Below are positions 29,553 to 38,442 of a stretch of 64,000 nt of DNA, in pieces. The notes under the pieces are model-generated. The model did not search any database, was not told the DNA's origin, and saw only the letters and a program-made list of their open reading frames with translations. Both the position numbers and the translations under genes were made by a program. Position 1 is the stretch's first letter, and every line of letters starts with the position of its first letter. The DNA is from Planctomyces sp. (GTDB lineage: Bacteria > Planctomycetota > Planctomycetia > Planctomycetales > Planctomycetaceae): contig SXPC01000293.1 in NCBI GenBank assembly GCA_005778225.1, forward strand, positions 1-64,000, written 5' to 3'.

Positions 29553-30449
29553 ATGACCTCTCAACCCAGCCTCACCATTCAAGATGGCGCACTCCTGGGC
29601 ACGAATCTCCCTTACTGGCATTGTCGACGTGGGAAAGTCCGCGATGTTTACGACCTCGGCGACCGCCTCCTGCTGATCGCATCCGATCGAATTTCCGCCT
29701 ACGACTGGGTCATGCCCAACGGAATCCCTACCAAAGGCAAACTGCTCAATCGGCTCAGCCTCATGTGGTTTGAGTTTCTGGGCGTTGAACATCATCTGCT
29801 TTCAACCGATATGTCCACCCTCCCCGAACTCACAACGGCTGAACGCGAGGCCCTGACGGGTCGCAGTGTCATCGTCCGGAAGACAAAAGTCGTCCCGATC
29901 GAATGCGTCGTCCGAGGTTACCTCGCTGGCTCTGGCTGGCAGGAATATCAAAAGACTCGCTCAGTCTGCGGCGTGGCGCTCTCTGACGGTCTTCAACAAT
30001 GCAGCCAGCTTCCAGAACCGATCTTCACCCCCGCCACGAAAGCGGAAGAAGGTCACGACGAAAACATCTCGTTTGAAGTCATGTGCCAGCACATCGATCC
30101 GGCTCTTGCTCAAACTCTCAAACAACTCAGCATCGACATCTATCAAAAGGCATCTCGATACGCTCAATCACGAGGCATCATCATTGCGGATACAAAATTC
30201 GAGTTCGGACTGGCAGGCGATAAGATCATCCTCATCGACGAAGTCCTGACGCCGGACAGTTCACGATTCTGGCCGAAAGACGATTATCAGCCAGGACGCG
30301 ACCAGGCCTCATTCGATAAGCAGTTCCTTCGAAACTGGCTATCAACATCCGGCTGGGACAAAAACAGTCCACCCCCACAGCTTCCTGAAGAAATCGTCAA
30401 GAAGACGCTCGAGAAATACGAGCAAGCCGAAAAACTGCTCGTCGGCTGA
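29553..30449 (+). CDS. purC: Phosphoribosylaminoimidazole-succinocarboxamide synthase (SAICAR synthase)
   Basis: 298 aa enzyme of purine synthesis joining aspartate to CAIR with ATP. Family motifs are clear: [75 protein letters not shown] and [15 protein letters not shown]. It is of the longer (about 300 aa) bacterial/yeast-like type rather than the 240-aa E. coli type. It stands alone, divergent from the GH10-like gene, with 538 bases before the next gene and no clear terminator. Confidence 0.97.
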   Translation: MTSQPSLTIQDGALLGTNLPYWHCRRGKVRDVYDLGDRLLLIASDRISAYDWVMPNGIPTKGKLLNRLSLMWFEFLGVEHHLLSTDMSTLPELTTAEREALTGRSVIVRKTKVVPIECVVRGYLAGSGWQEYQKTRSVCGVALSDGLQQCSQLPEPIFTPATKAEEGHDENISFEVMCQHIDPALAQTLKQLSIDIYQKASRYAQSRGIIIADTKFEFGLAGDKIILIDEVLTPDSSRFWPKDDYQPGRDQASFDKQFLRNWLSTSGWDKNSPPPQLPEEIVKKTLEKYEQAEKLLVG

Positions 30450-30987
30450 TCGATCGCATCTCTGAAATTCTTATTCTCAATAACGGCTCGCCCCAGGAAG
30501 TTCTCTCTGGCTTGAGTCGTGTCTGCTAGCGATGCACGCATCTTGCGCAACAAGTCTGCTTTGATGCTTGTTTTTCCGTCTTAAACGAAACTGTGCACTG
30601 ACAGCCCGCTTTGCAGTCTTTGCAATTCCGGGGGCGGAATTTCGGAATTCTTCAACTCACTATTTCACCTCGCTAAAGTTTGATTTATGTTCCGCGCCGG
30701 TCTACCAATCTCGGCAGACCAAGGTGCGTCGTGAATCTGTTTCCACGATCCCCGACGCAAAGGGCCAAGTCACACCTCATATCTCACTTCACCTGTCATG
30801 AAATTGTCGCGACGTTTCGCGTCGTCTCATGATTCCGAACTCCTCTCCCTTTCCCTCTCCCCATTGCCTCTGGTTTTCATCTCACCTCGAATCCACTTTC
30901 GACCCGGACCGCAGGGACTCCCCTTCGGCGCGAGGTCTGCGTGGAGATTCCTCCCGCCAGGATGAATGCCAACCAACCGAGAGCTAT
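30450..30987. other. Long leader region before the autotransporter-like gene
   Basis: 538 bases. The frame of the next gene is open back to 30829 but without signal-peptide logic or good codon use. I see inverted words (GGAATTTCGGAATTC about 30640; CGACG/CGTCG about 30805) but no known riboswitch or REP unit. A long 5' untranslated region is plausible. Confidence 0.45.
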
Positions 30988-33900
30988 ATGACTGAGAGTC
31001 CCTCCAGCATGACCACTGCACCTGTAACAAATCGACTCGACGATGCCTCAACGTCGGCCCACCTTCAGACAAAGCAATTGTCTGGAAAACGCTGGCATCG
31101 CGCCGCTATCACCCGCTCGGTGCTATTCACCAGCGTTCTCTTCTCCTGGCTGATATGTGCCCCGATGGCACATGCACAGGAAAATGAGTCATACAACATC
31201 GGCGGCATGGATCAAGACATCTATACTCTGACCGAACCTGCCGAGGAACTCGCCGAAGGCGGCTTCGGCGCCTGGTTCCAGGGCGGATATACCGCTGGTC
31301 AATCGATCGACCTCGAAGAAGGCAATCTCAACTTCGAAGCCTCTCCTTATATGTTCGTCGAAGAAGGGATGTTCTTCGGCTCCGCTCGCTTCTTCCGCAC
31401 CAACACAGCTGACTGGGGCGGATCGGGAGGTCTCGGCTACCGCCACTACTTCCAGGGCATCGACAGAATGCTCGGAGCCAGTATCTGGTACGACCGTGAC
31501 GGTTCCCGCGGTTCGATCTTTGAACAGGTCGGTGCTTCATTCGAAACCCTGGGCAACAATTTCGACTTCCGCACCAACTTGTATTACCCGGTTGGGACCA
31601 AGGAACGTCAGCTCGATCTCTATATCGAATCAGGCAGTTTCCAATTCCAGGATTACAACCTGCTTTACGATCAGACGCGCGTCATCGGCGAAGCTCTCAA
31701 AGGGCTCGATATGGAAATCGGTCTGCCGATCAAGCAGGAAGTGGCCGAACGCCATAATATCCGCGCTTACGCAGGCTGGTACTACTTCCTGTCGGACAAT
31801 ACCGATGACGTCATCGGCTGGAAAACACGTCTCGAAGCCAACCCCATCCCATCCGTCACGATGGACGTGCAACTTCAAGATGACGAAGTCTTCGGTACCA
31901 GCGTCAACTTCTCCGTCGCCTGGACCTTCGATCCACACAACACCTACCGCAGCAACTGGCACCGCAGCACCTGGGATCGTATGACAACACCAGTCAAACG
32001 TAACCGTGGGGTCGTCGTCTCCAACCAGTACATCACTGAAGAAGATATTGTCGCCATCAACCCAGTCACCGGACTTCCTTACATCATCCGACACGTCGAC
32101 AGTGCAGCTGGCGGCGGCGGAGACGGGACCTTCGAGAATCCATTCGACCAGATCACCGATGCCACGACTCAAGGCGGCAACACGCTCGATTACGACATCG
32201 TCTACGTCCATGCAGACAGTATCTTCAACGGAGCCGATGCAGGGATCATTACTGATGCTGGCAAGCGAATGCTCGGCGAAGGTGATGGGATCACCCACTT
32301 CATCAATATCGCAGGTTTCGGCAACCGTGCCCTGCCTCGCGCAACAACAGGGATTGACCGACCACAGCTGATCAATGCTCCCGCTGACGGGCTCGAACTC
32401 GCTTCTGGTTCTGAATTCTCGGGCTTCATTATCGATAGCCCGGCTGGAAACGGGGTTGTCATCGACAACACGAACGGCGGTACGATGCGGTTCGTCGATA
32501 TCAACAACGCGGGCGGCAACGGGATCATCATGACCAACCCCACCGGCAACTACATCTTTGAATCCGTCAACATCGCTGATTCCGTCGGCAACGCCTTCGA
32601 AGTCAACGGCGGGAACGCCAACGTCACCTACTCTGGAAGTACCATCACGAATACCGGCGGCGGTCGAGCCGTTGAAATCGACGGAACGACTGGCGGCTTC
32701 ATTAATATGACCGGCACGACCATCGAAGATGATAACGGACAGGGTATCTTGATCACCAACACGGCAGGCTCTGTCACGATCGACACCGCAACCATCACTG
32801 ACAGCACGACGACCGGCGTTGATATCAACAACACCAGCGGTCGAGTCTCCTTCATCGGTATCACCACCATCGATAACGCAGCTGGCATTGCCATGAACAT
32901 CTCTGACATCGCAGCGACGTCTGTCATCTCGATGAACCGAACTACGATCAATAACCGGAACGACACCGGTATCAATCTCGAACGAGTCGCCGGTAGCGTC
33001 AGCTTTGTCGGTGCAACCGACATTGGCCCAACTGTCCCCGGGACCTTCCTTGATGAGACCTTCTTCGCAATCGACTTCCAGGAATCAACGGGAAATGTCG
33101 CGTTTAACTCCATCGATATCACTGGCGGTACGAGCGGCGTCTTCGCAGCTTCGGGAATTCGAATCGGTGAAGTAGGCACAGACAACTCCGGGAGTTTCAC
33201 GGTACTCGGTGCCGTCAACATGGACGCTCTTTTCGGACCATCCATCCTGGTTCAGGATGATGATTCGATCGTCCGATTCAACGGACCGGTCGACATCGAA
33301 TACACCATCTTCGACGATGCAATTCGCATTCAAAACAACCGTGGCGCGGTCTTCTTCGGCGGCAACCTGACAATGGACGGTACCTTGGCGAACGCCATTC
33401 TGATGCAAAACAACTCAGGCGGAATCTCGTTTAACACCGTCGACATCACCAGCGGCCTGAAAACCGACGGCGTCGTCATCTCTGACAACAACTCGGGAGC
33501 CGTCTCCTTCCAGACCCTCAACATTGAGAACGTCGGCGACTCGCTGGTCGTTTTTGACACCGACTCATTCTCGATCCTTCAAGGCGGTATTATTGACAAC
33601 GAAGCTGGCGTCGCAGTGCAGGTCGACAACTCAGATATCAATATCAACCTCACGCAGGTTATCGGCACAGGAGATGCCACCAACGTCATCGATGCAGGTA
33701 TCATCATTACCGACTCGACAGGGAGCTTCGAAATTGGTGGCGGAAATGGACAAAGCTCTCTCACAGACTACTTGAGTGCAGCGATCTTCCTCTCGGAATT
33801 CAATAACCTTAACGACTCAATCGATGCTGACGACGATGAAGTCCTCTCCTTCATAGTCACAGACATGCTGCTTGAAGCAAACAGCATCGGACTGTTCGCC

Positions 33901-34965
33901 CGTAACATTGATGAAATTGTTCTCGATGGTATGCAGATCGAAGAGTCGATCAATGAAGGTATTCTCGCCATCAACACACGAGTCTTCGCCCTCGGAAATT
34001 CAAGCACGGAAGATAACGGCGGTATTGGAGACAACGTCATCGACCTGCGTTACAACACCGTACGAACGGATGACCAGGAATACGAGGTTTACATCCTTGC
34101 CAACAACTTGAACAACAACGGCTTTAACGAAGACCTCAACACAATCATCAACATCCAGGCCACAACCAACATCGTTACCGATACCGTAACGATCGGTCCA
34201 TCAGGTGATGGCATCAATTCTGACACCGATGACAATGAAGAAATGGATATTTATGTCCAAATCGATCAGGGCAACATCTTCACTCTGTCAAACGATGCCA
34301 ACATCAACGACCTGGCTGCCATCAACATCGAATGGAACGGTCGTATGGAAGCCGTCATTGGCTCCGGATCAACTGCCGCTCTCCGTAACATCTTCAATCT
34401 GGGAGCCATTGGGATGGATGGCGATTTGATCGGACTCAACATCGTCAACAATACCTCTGAAACCGATGAAGACACCGATATCCTGATCCAGAACAACCAG
34501 TTCCAGATCAATGCCGACGAAGCGAATACAACCGTCATGAACTTCGAGATCGATAGCGAACTCGATGTCCTGATCAACAACAACGTCTCCACAACGCTGA
34601 CTCAATCCGCCAACATCTCCAGCTTCGGACTCGTCTTCGATGTCGGAGCCGACTCGGATATCGCCATCACCAACAACACTTTGGCATTCGGAACAGATGC
34701 AGGGACTGCAATCCTCTTCGATCGAATCCAGGGACCAAGCCGAGTCAACATCAGCAGCAACATCTTCACGATGCAGGATCTCAACCTCGGTGGCCCATTG
34801 GAACAGGGCGTGATTTTCAACAGTATCTTCGGAACCGTGACACTCCAAAGTACTGCAGGCAACACGTTCAACATCCAGGGCTTCCAGGGAACCGAAACGA
34901 TCTTCCAGGCACCGCTGGGATCAACCACTGGTTCTATCACGATCAATGGTGTTAACTACCCATAA
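30988..34965 (+). CDS. Inverse-autotransporter-like protein: N-terminal beta-barrel plus beta-helix passenger
   Basis: 1325 aa from ATG 30988 (GAGAG 5 bases before). A long basic N-region and hydrophobic core end in AHAQ (about residue 64), a signal peptide. Residues about 85-310 resemble the intimin/invasin translocator barrel (IAT_beta): WGGSGGLGYRHYF, MLGASIWYDRDGSRG, FEQVGASFETLGNNFDFRTNLYYPVG. The remaining 1000 residues are a right-handed beta-helix of 20-25-residue rungs rich in Asn, Thr and Ile (GNGIIMTNPTGNY, GQGILITNTAGSVTIDT). Barrel first and passenger last matches type Ve secretion, so the helix should be displayed outside the outer membrane. No Ig-like domains or C-terminal lectin are present. 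BBP7 follows at 157 bases; it may form a surface unit with it. Confidence 0.8.
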   Translation: MTESPSSMTTAPVTNRLDDASTSAHLQTKQLSGKRWHRAAITRSVLFTSVLFSWLICAPMAHAQENESYNIGGMDQDIYTLTEPAEELAEGGFGAWFQGGYTAGQSIDLEEGNLNFEASPYMFVEEGMFFGSARFFRTNTADWGGSGGLGYRHYFQGIDRMLGASIWYDRDGSRGSIFEQVGASFETLGNNFDFRTNLYYPVGTKERQLDLYIESGSFQFQDYNLLYDQTRVIGEALKGLDMEIGLPIKQEVAERHNIRAYAGWYYFLSDNTDDVIGWKTRLEANPIPSVTMDVQLQDDEVFGTSVNFSVAWTFDPHNTYRSNWHRSTWDRMTTPVKRNRGVVVSNQYITEEDIVAINPVTGLPYIIRHVDSAAGGGGDGTFENPFDQITDATTQGGNTLDYDIVYVHADSIFNGADAGIITDAGKRMLGEGDGITHFINIAGFGNRALPRATTGIDRPQLINAPADGLELASGSEFSGFIIDSPAGNGVVIDNTNGGTMRFVDINNAGGNGIIMTNPTGNYIFESVNIADSVGNAFEVNGGNANVTYSGSTITNTGGGRAVEIDGTTGGFINMTGTTIEDDNGQGILITNTAGSVTIDTATITDSTTTGVDINNTSGRVSFIGITTIDNAAGIAMNISDIAATSVISMNRTTINNRNDTGINLERVAGSVSFVGATDIGPTVPGTFLDETFFAIDFQESTGNVAFNSIDITGGTSGVFAASGIRIGEVGTDNSGSFTVLGAVNMDALFGPSILVQDDDSIVRFNGPVDIEYTIFDDAIRIQNNRGAVFFGGNLTMDGTLANAILMQNNSGGISFNTVDITSGLKTDGVVISDNNSGAVSFQTLNIENVGDSLVVFDTDSFSILQGGIIDNEAGVAVQVDNSDININLTQVIGTGDATNVIDAGIIITDSTGSFEIGGGNGQSSLTDYLSAAIFLSEFNNLNDSIDADDDEVLSFIVTDMLLEANSIGLFARNIDEIVLDGMQIEESINEGILAINTRVFALGNSSTEDNGGIGDNVIDLRYNTVRTDDQEYEVYILANNLNNNGFNEDLNTIINIQATTNIVTDTVTIGPSGDGINSDTDDNEEMDIYVQIDQGNIFTLSNDANINDLAAINIEWNGRMEAVIGSGSTAALRNIFNLGAIGMDGDLIGLNIVNNTSETDEDTDILIQNNQFQINADEANTTVMNFEIDSELDVLINNNVSTTLTQSANISSFGLVFDVGADSDIAITNNTLAFGTDAGTAILFDRIQGPSRVNISSNIFTMQDLNLGGPLEQGVIFNSIFGTVTLQSTAGNTFNIQGFQGTETIFQAPLGSTTGSITINGVNYP

Positions 34966-35122
34966 TTTTCTCCTTGTCTCGAATTTCACTTCTCATCATC
35001 ACGTCTCCGCATCGATCGACTCACCACCTCTTTATGCTGATCTGTCAGGACCAATCACCTCACCTCGGTCCTGATGGAAACGCGATCAATGCAGACGTTC
35101 TCGACGATCAAGGTTCGACCTC

Positions 35123-36502
35123 ATGACAATTCCATCTCGCAGACGGGCAGGAATACTCAGCTGGCGAAAAGCAGCAGTAGTCACTGCTATGCTCATGTCG
35201 TCACAGGCTCCTGCCTGGTCCCAGGATGGCCCGGGCCCGGCCGGTCTCGGCATGCCCGCCTACCCATCAGCTCCGATGATGGAGGCACCGGGCGCAGCCG
35301 GACAACCCTACTGCCCTCCGTCTGGCGGAGGCTATGCGGGCTTCGATCCCTATGCAAGCCAGACAGGGTACACCCCTCCTCATAGCTATGAGCGCATTCC
35401 CGAGGATCCCTTCCACGATCCAGGCTACAACGACCCGGCACACGACTTCCTCAAGGATGTCGCAAGAAACAGCTGGTTTCGACTGGAGTACATTCAATGG
35501 TCATTAAGAAATCCCGGGCCAAGACTCCTCGGAGCCGATGTCTCAGGAGTCACTGACCCTGAAGATCCCTTCCTGGCAACAGAGCGTTCGTCAGGGGATA
35601 TCTACGTCGGTAAAGTCGGCTCGCTCGCCGAGATCGACCTCGACAATGTCCCAGGGATCCGCGGTACACTCGGCATCGAGATGAACAACGGAACTCTTGA
35701 ATGGGCCACCTGGTACCTCGCCAAAGACACGACCACACTCGACTTCGGTGAGTTCTATTCGACTCCGGGAGCCGTCGATCCAATTCTCGATGCCGTCGGC
35801 GTCGACCGCGCGATTTACATTCCTCTCCTCTTCCAGGGGCAGATTCCTGCTGGCAACGGTTCGGGCATCACCAGTTCTCCTGTCCTTGCCTACGACACCT
35901 CGCTCAAAGCACGGTTCGAAACAAGCATGTTCGGCACCGAAGCCAACTACGTCTGGAACTCCAGCCGACCAAACGCCTTCTGGAACTGGCGACCAACGGT
36001 CGGGGTCCGCTACGTCAATCTGACCGAAGAACTCGGCATCACCGGCGTCACTACCGTTCCCGACGTCCACACCACGACCATCGAAAGCAAGTCGATCAAT
36101 AACCTGTTCGGCCCTCAGGCCGGACTGCGAGCCGAACTGCGTCACGAGTGGTTTACCGTCTCGGTCACTCCAACACTCGTTCTCGCCGCCAACGGACAAG
36201 CTAGCCGCGTCAAGACGAACGACCTGTTCGACTCAACCTCGGGCTTCGTCGATTCTAATGACCGCACGTACGAATTCTCTCCCATGTTCAATCTCGCCGT
36301 TCAAGGCAAGTTTCACATTCGAGAGCATATGTCCGTCTACGTCGGCTACGACTTCCTCTTCATCCACCGCGTCTCACGACCATTCGACAACATTGCTTAC
36401 AACGACAACGGCACAGGAACAACGCCAGCCGTCGTCCTCGACCAGAGCTTCACCGACTTCATGCTCCAGGGCCTCAGCCTCGGGGGTGAATTCAGATTCT
36501 GA
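35123..36502 (+). CDS. BBP7-family (DUF1551) outer-membrane beta-barrel protein
   Basis: 459 aa. Signal peptide 1-34 (WRKAAVVTAMLMSSQAPAWSQ), then a Pro/Gly/Tyr-rich linker (35-100) and a BBP7 barrel beginning WFRLEYIQWSLRNPGPRLLG. Alternating aromatic strands follow, ending in the aromatic C-terminus LGGEFRF, the classic outer-membrane barrel signal for BamA. BBP7 proteins are abundant and near-exclusive in planctomycetes; pores or surface adhesins are likely, but function is untested. It follows the inverse-autotransporter gene and ends at a strong terminator. Confidence 0.93.
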   Translation: MTIPSRRRAGILSWRKAAVVTAMLMSSQAPAWSQDGPGPAGLGMPAYPSAPMMEAPGAAGQPYCPPSGGGYAGFDPYASQTGYTPPHSYERIPEDPFHDPGYNDPAHDFLKDVARNSWFRLEYIQWSLRNPGPRLLGADVSGVTDPEDPFLATERSSGDIYVGKVGSLAEIDLDNVPGIRGTLGIEMNNGTLEWATWYLAKDTTTLDFGEFYSTPGAVDPILDAVGVDRAIYIPLLFQGQIPAGNGSGITSSPVLAYDTSLKARFETSMFGTEANYVWNSSRPNAFWNWRPTVGVRYVNLTEELGITGVTTVPDVHTTTIESKSINNLFGPQAGLRAELRHEWFTVSVTPTLVLAANGQASRVKTNDLFDSTSGFVDSNDRTYEFSPMFNLAVQGKFHIREHMSVYVGYDFLFIHRVSRPFDNIAYNDNGTGTTPAVVLDQSFTDFMLQGLSLGGEFRF

Positions 36503-36568
36503 TTTCCGATGCCAGTAGAGACGGTCGTCTTCCCACCCCCCCTTCGACCAACGCTATCGGCATTCAAT

Positions 36569-36605
36569 AAAAAAGACGCCCCGGTTTTCACCAGGGCGTC
36601 TTTTT
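36569..36605. terminator. Bidirectional terminator between BBP7 and YTV genes
   Basis: AAAAAGACGCCC-C-GG, loop TTTTCA, CC-A-GGGCGTCTTTTT: a 14-bp stem with one internal mismatch flanked by A- and T-runs on both sides, located between two convergent genes. Confidence 0.93.
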
Positions 36606-36745
36606 CTTTGCGCTATTCAGTTTGGCGGGTTGTCCGTCACGGGGTGGCTGGGGTCAGGCTTTCTAGCTGCCCCCAGTTCATACGCAGTTGGACAAACACC
36701 CTGGGGTCCGGAATCGATCCTGCCCCCAGCGACATCCTTGAGAGA

Positions 36746-37984
36746 TTACTGATTGCAGGTCGAACAAGCAGGAGCAACGCCACAACCACCATCTGGACAG
36801 ACAGTGACAGGCACCATCTTGCAGACTTCGTAAGCAACTTGCTTAGGCACACACTTGGCAACCATGCGGGTGCAGGTCTGGGTTTCTTCGCGTGGAACCA
36901 TCTTGGCGACCTGATGAGTCACCGTGTATGGAACTTGCTTGGCGACGCAGTAGGGAACCGAACGAGTGCGGGTCTCGGTCACCATCTTGCAGGTCTGAAT
37001 CGGAATCTGTTGAACCTTCTCTTCACAGACCATTTTGCAGACGCGAACAGGAATCTGCTGAGTGACAGTCTCGTTCACATAGTTGCAGACACGGTAAGGA
37101 ATCTTCTGAGTCACTTGTTCCTGGACGACTTTGCAGACAGTCACAGGAATCTTCTGTACGACTCGTTCGGGAACATACTTGCAAACCTGAATCGGACAAA
37201 CCTGACGCACCACCTGTGGCTGGTAGCTGGTACAAGCAACTTGCTCGGTCACAACATTCGGACACCACACGCGTTTGCAAACAGTCCGACCTGGGCACTG
37301 CACCATGCAGACCTTAGGACAACCGGTACAAGGATCGATAGATCGCTGTGGAACCACTGGCCCTGGCAGGTAAACCTGCTGTGTTCCCCAGTGACCACAG
37401 TCGCGAGTGACTGGACGATAAGTCGTCACAGGTCGCATGACGGTATAGCAGCGTTCCTGATTGATCGTCTCGGTCACAGGTCGCATGACGGTGTAACAGC
37501 GTTCCTGCTCAATCGTCTCAGAGACCGTACGCGGCACGCAGTAATTGACTTCGCGGACATGATCCGTCCAGACAGGTCGTTGAACGACATGGGAACATTC
37601 GCGCGTCGTCGTTTCCCAGACAGGACGTTGAACCGTGTAACGCTGTTCCTGATAAGCGGTTTCGTAAACAGGTTTGCAGACCTGATACGTTTCTTCGCGA
37701 GAAGCAGTCTCGTAAACAGTCTTCATACACGTCTGTTCGACGTTCTCACACACGCGGTCATAAACCGTGCGGCAGGTCGTGTACTGCTGTGGTTCGTAGA
37801 CGGTTTCGTAGACAGTGCGATAACAGGTTTCACGCTCAACTTTACAGGTCGTGTAACACGACGACGGAGCGCACGCAGTGGTCGGGCAGCATTGATAGCT
37901 GGCACCGCCACAGTATCCAGCCTGGGCCGACTGCGCAGTCAGTCCAGAGGCCAGAAGGGCCAGTGCAAACATCAAACGGGACAT
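36746..37984 (-). CDS. Cysteine-rich YTV-repeat cell-envelope protein
   Basis: 412 aa. Signal peptide 1-22 (ALALLASGLTAQSAQA) then about 390 residues made of short repeats of the form C-(Y/K)-x-V-x-(E/R)-P-V-x-(E/Q), for example RCYTVMRPVTETINQE twice and CKMVPVTVC, about 38 cysteines in all. This is the YTV-domain type known from planctomycete proteomes as an envelope or cell-wall protein, probably cross-linked by disulfides. Gln/Val/Thr-rich strands between cysteines suggest a fibrous fold. GAGGAGA lies 5 bases before the ATG. The very long open frame on the other strand is a by-product of the repeat. A promoter candidate lies 150 bases upstream. Confidence 0.88.
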   Translation of the reverse strand: MSRLMFALALLASGLTAQSAQAGYCGGASYQCCPTTACAPSSCYTTCKVERETCYRTVYETVYEPQQYTTCRTVYDRVCENVEQTCMKTVYETASREETYQVCKPVYETAYQEQRYTVQRPVWETTTRECSHVVQRPVWTDHVREVNYCVPRTVSETIEQERCYTVMRPVTETINQERCYTVMRPVTTYRPVTRDCGHWGTQQVYLPGPVVPQRSIDPCTGCPKVCMVQCPGRTVCKRVWCPNVVTEQVACTSYQPQVVRQVCPIQVCKYVPERVVQKIPVTVCKVVQEQVTQKIPYRVCNYVNETVTQQIPVRVCKMVCEEKVQQIPIQTCKMVTETRTRSVPYCVAKQVPYTVTHQVAKMVPREETQTCTRMVAKCVPKQVAYEVCKMVPVTVCPDGGCGVAPACSTCNQ

Positions 37985-38442
37985 AACATTCTCCTCAGTT
38001 GTACTAATGTGTCTTCGTGGGTCATCAGGGTTGTGTCAGTGACAACTCAAGGGGGGAGTTTGACGAGAAGCCGATCTGCATCCTGATCGTGCCGTCTGCC
38101 GCGCGAGTCCGTCCATTCGCGCCCCGTCGGGCGTTCATTATGAAAACGCGTTTGAGGGCATGCAAATTTTGAACGCTCGAAACTTGAGTCGAATCCTGAA
38201 AAATGATCTGACGGGTTGCAAAAAAGCATACATTGTCCGCAAACTCCGCCATCGACCAGATAGTCCAGGCAAGCTGGATTAACCGTGACGTTTACGCAAC
38301 ATCCGCGTAAAGACGATACAACCGTTAAAATGCCGACTTACACCCTAAGATAACAAGACATAAATGGGGGAATGCTTGACATCTCGCTCATCAAAACTTC
38401 AAAGGTCGACAACACAAAGCCCGACTTCATCCAATTGTCGAG
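37985..38442. other. Regulatory gap upstream of the YTV gene
   Basis: 458 bases with no supported gene. It includes the YTV leader, the promoter candidate at 38137-38165, and AT-rich DNA up to the end of the sigma-factor gene. No repeat family recognised here. Confidence 0.5.
38137..38165 (-). promoter_or_regulatory. Candidate promoter of the YTV gene
   Basis: Read on the minus strand, TTGCAT (38165-38160), 17 bases, then CATAAT (38142-38137): near-consensus sigma-70 boxes with ideal spacing, about 150 bases before the YTV start, implying a long 5' leader. Confidence 0.5.

Noticed and set aside
37000-37860. Periodic DNA repeats that could suggest a CRISPR array
   Set aside because: Repeat spacing and sequence follow the protein repeats in frame; there are no unique spacers of fixed length and no cas genes.
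36509-38086. 525-codon open frame on the plus strand opposite the YTV gene
   Set aside because: Its reading is a shadow of the repetitive YTV coding sequence; composition is odd (long His/Asn/Leu runs), it overlaps a terminator, and the minus-strand protein has a signal peptide and ribosome binding site.
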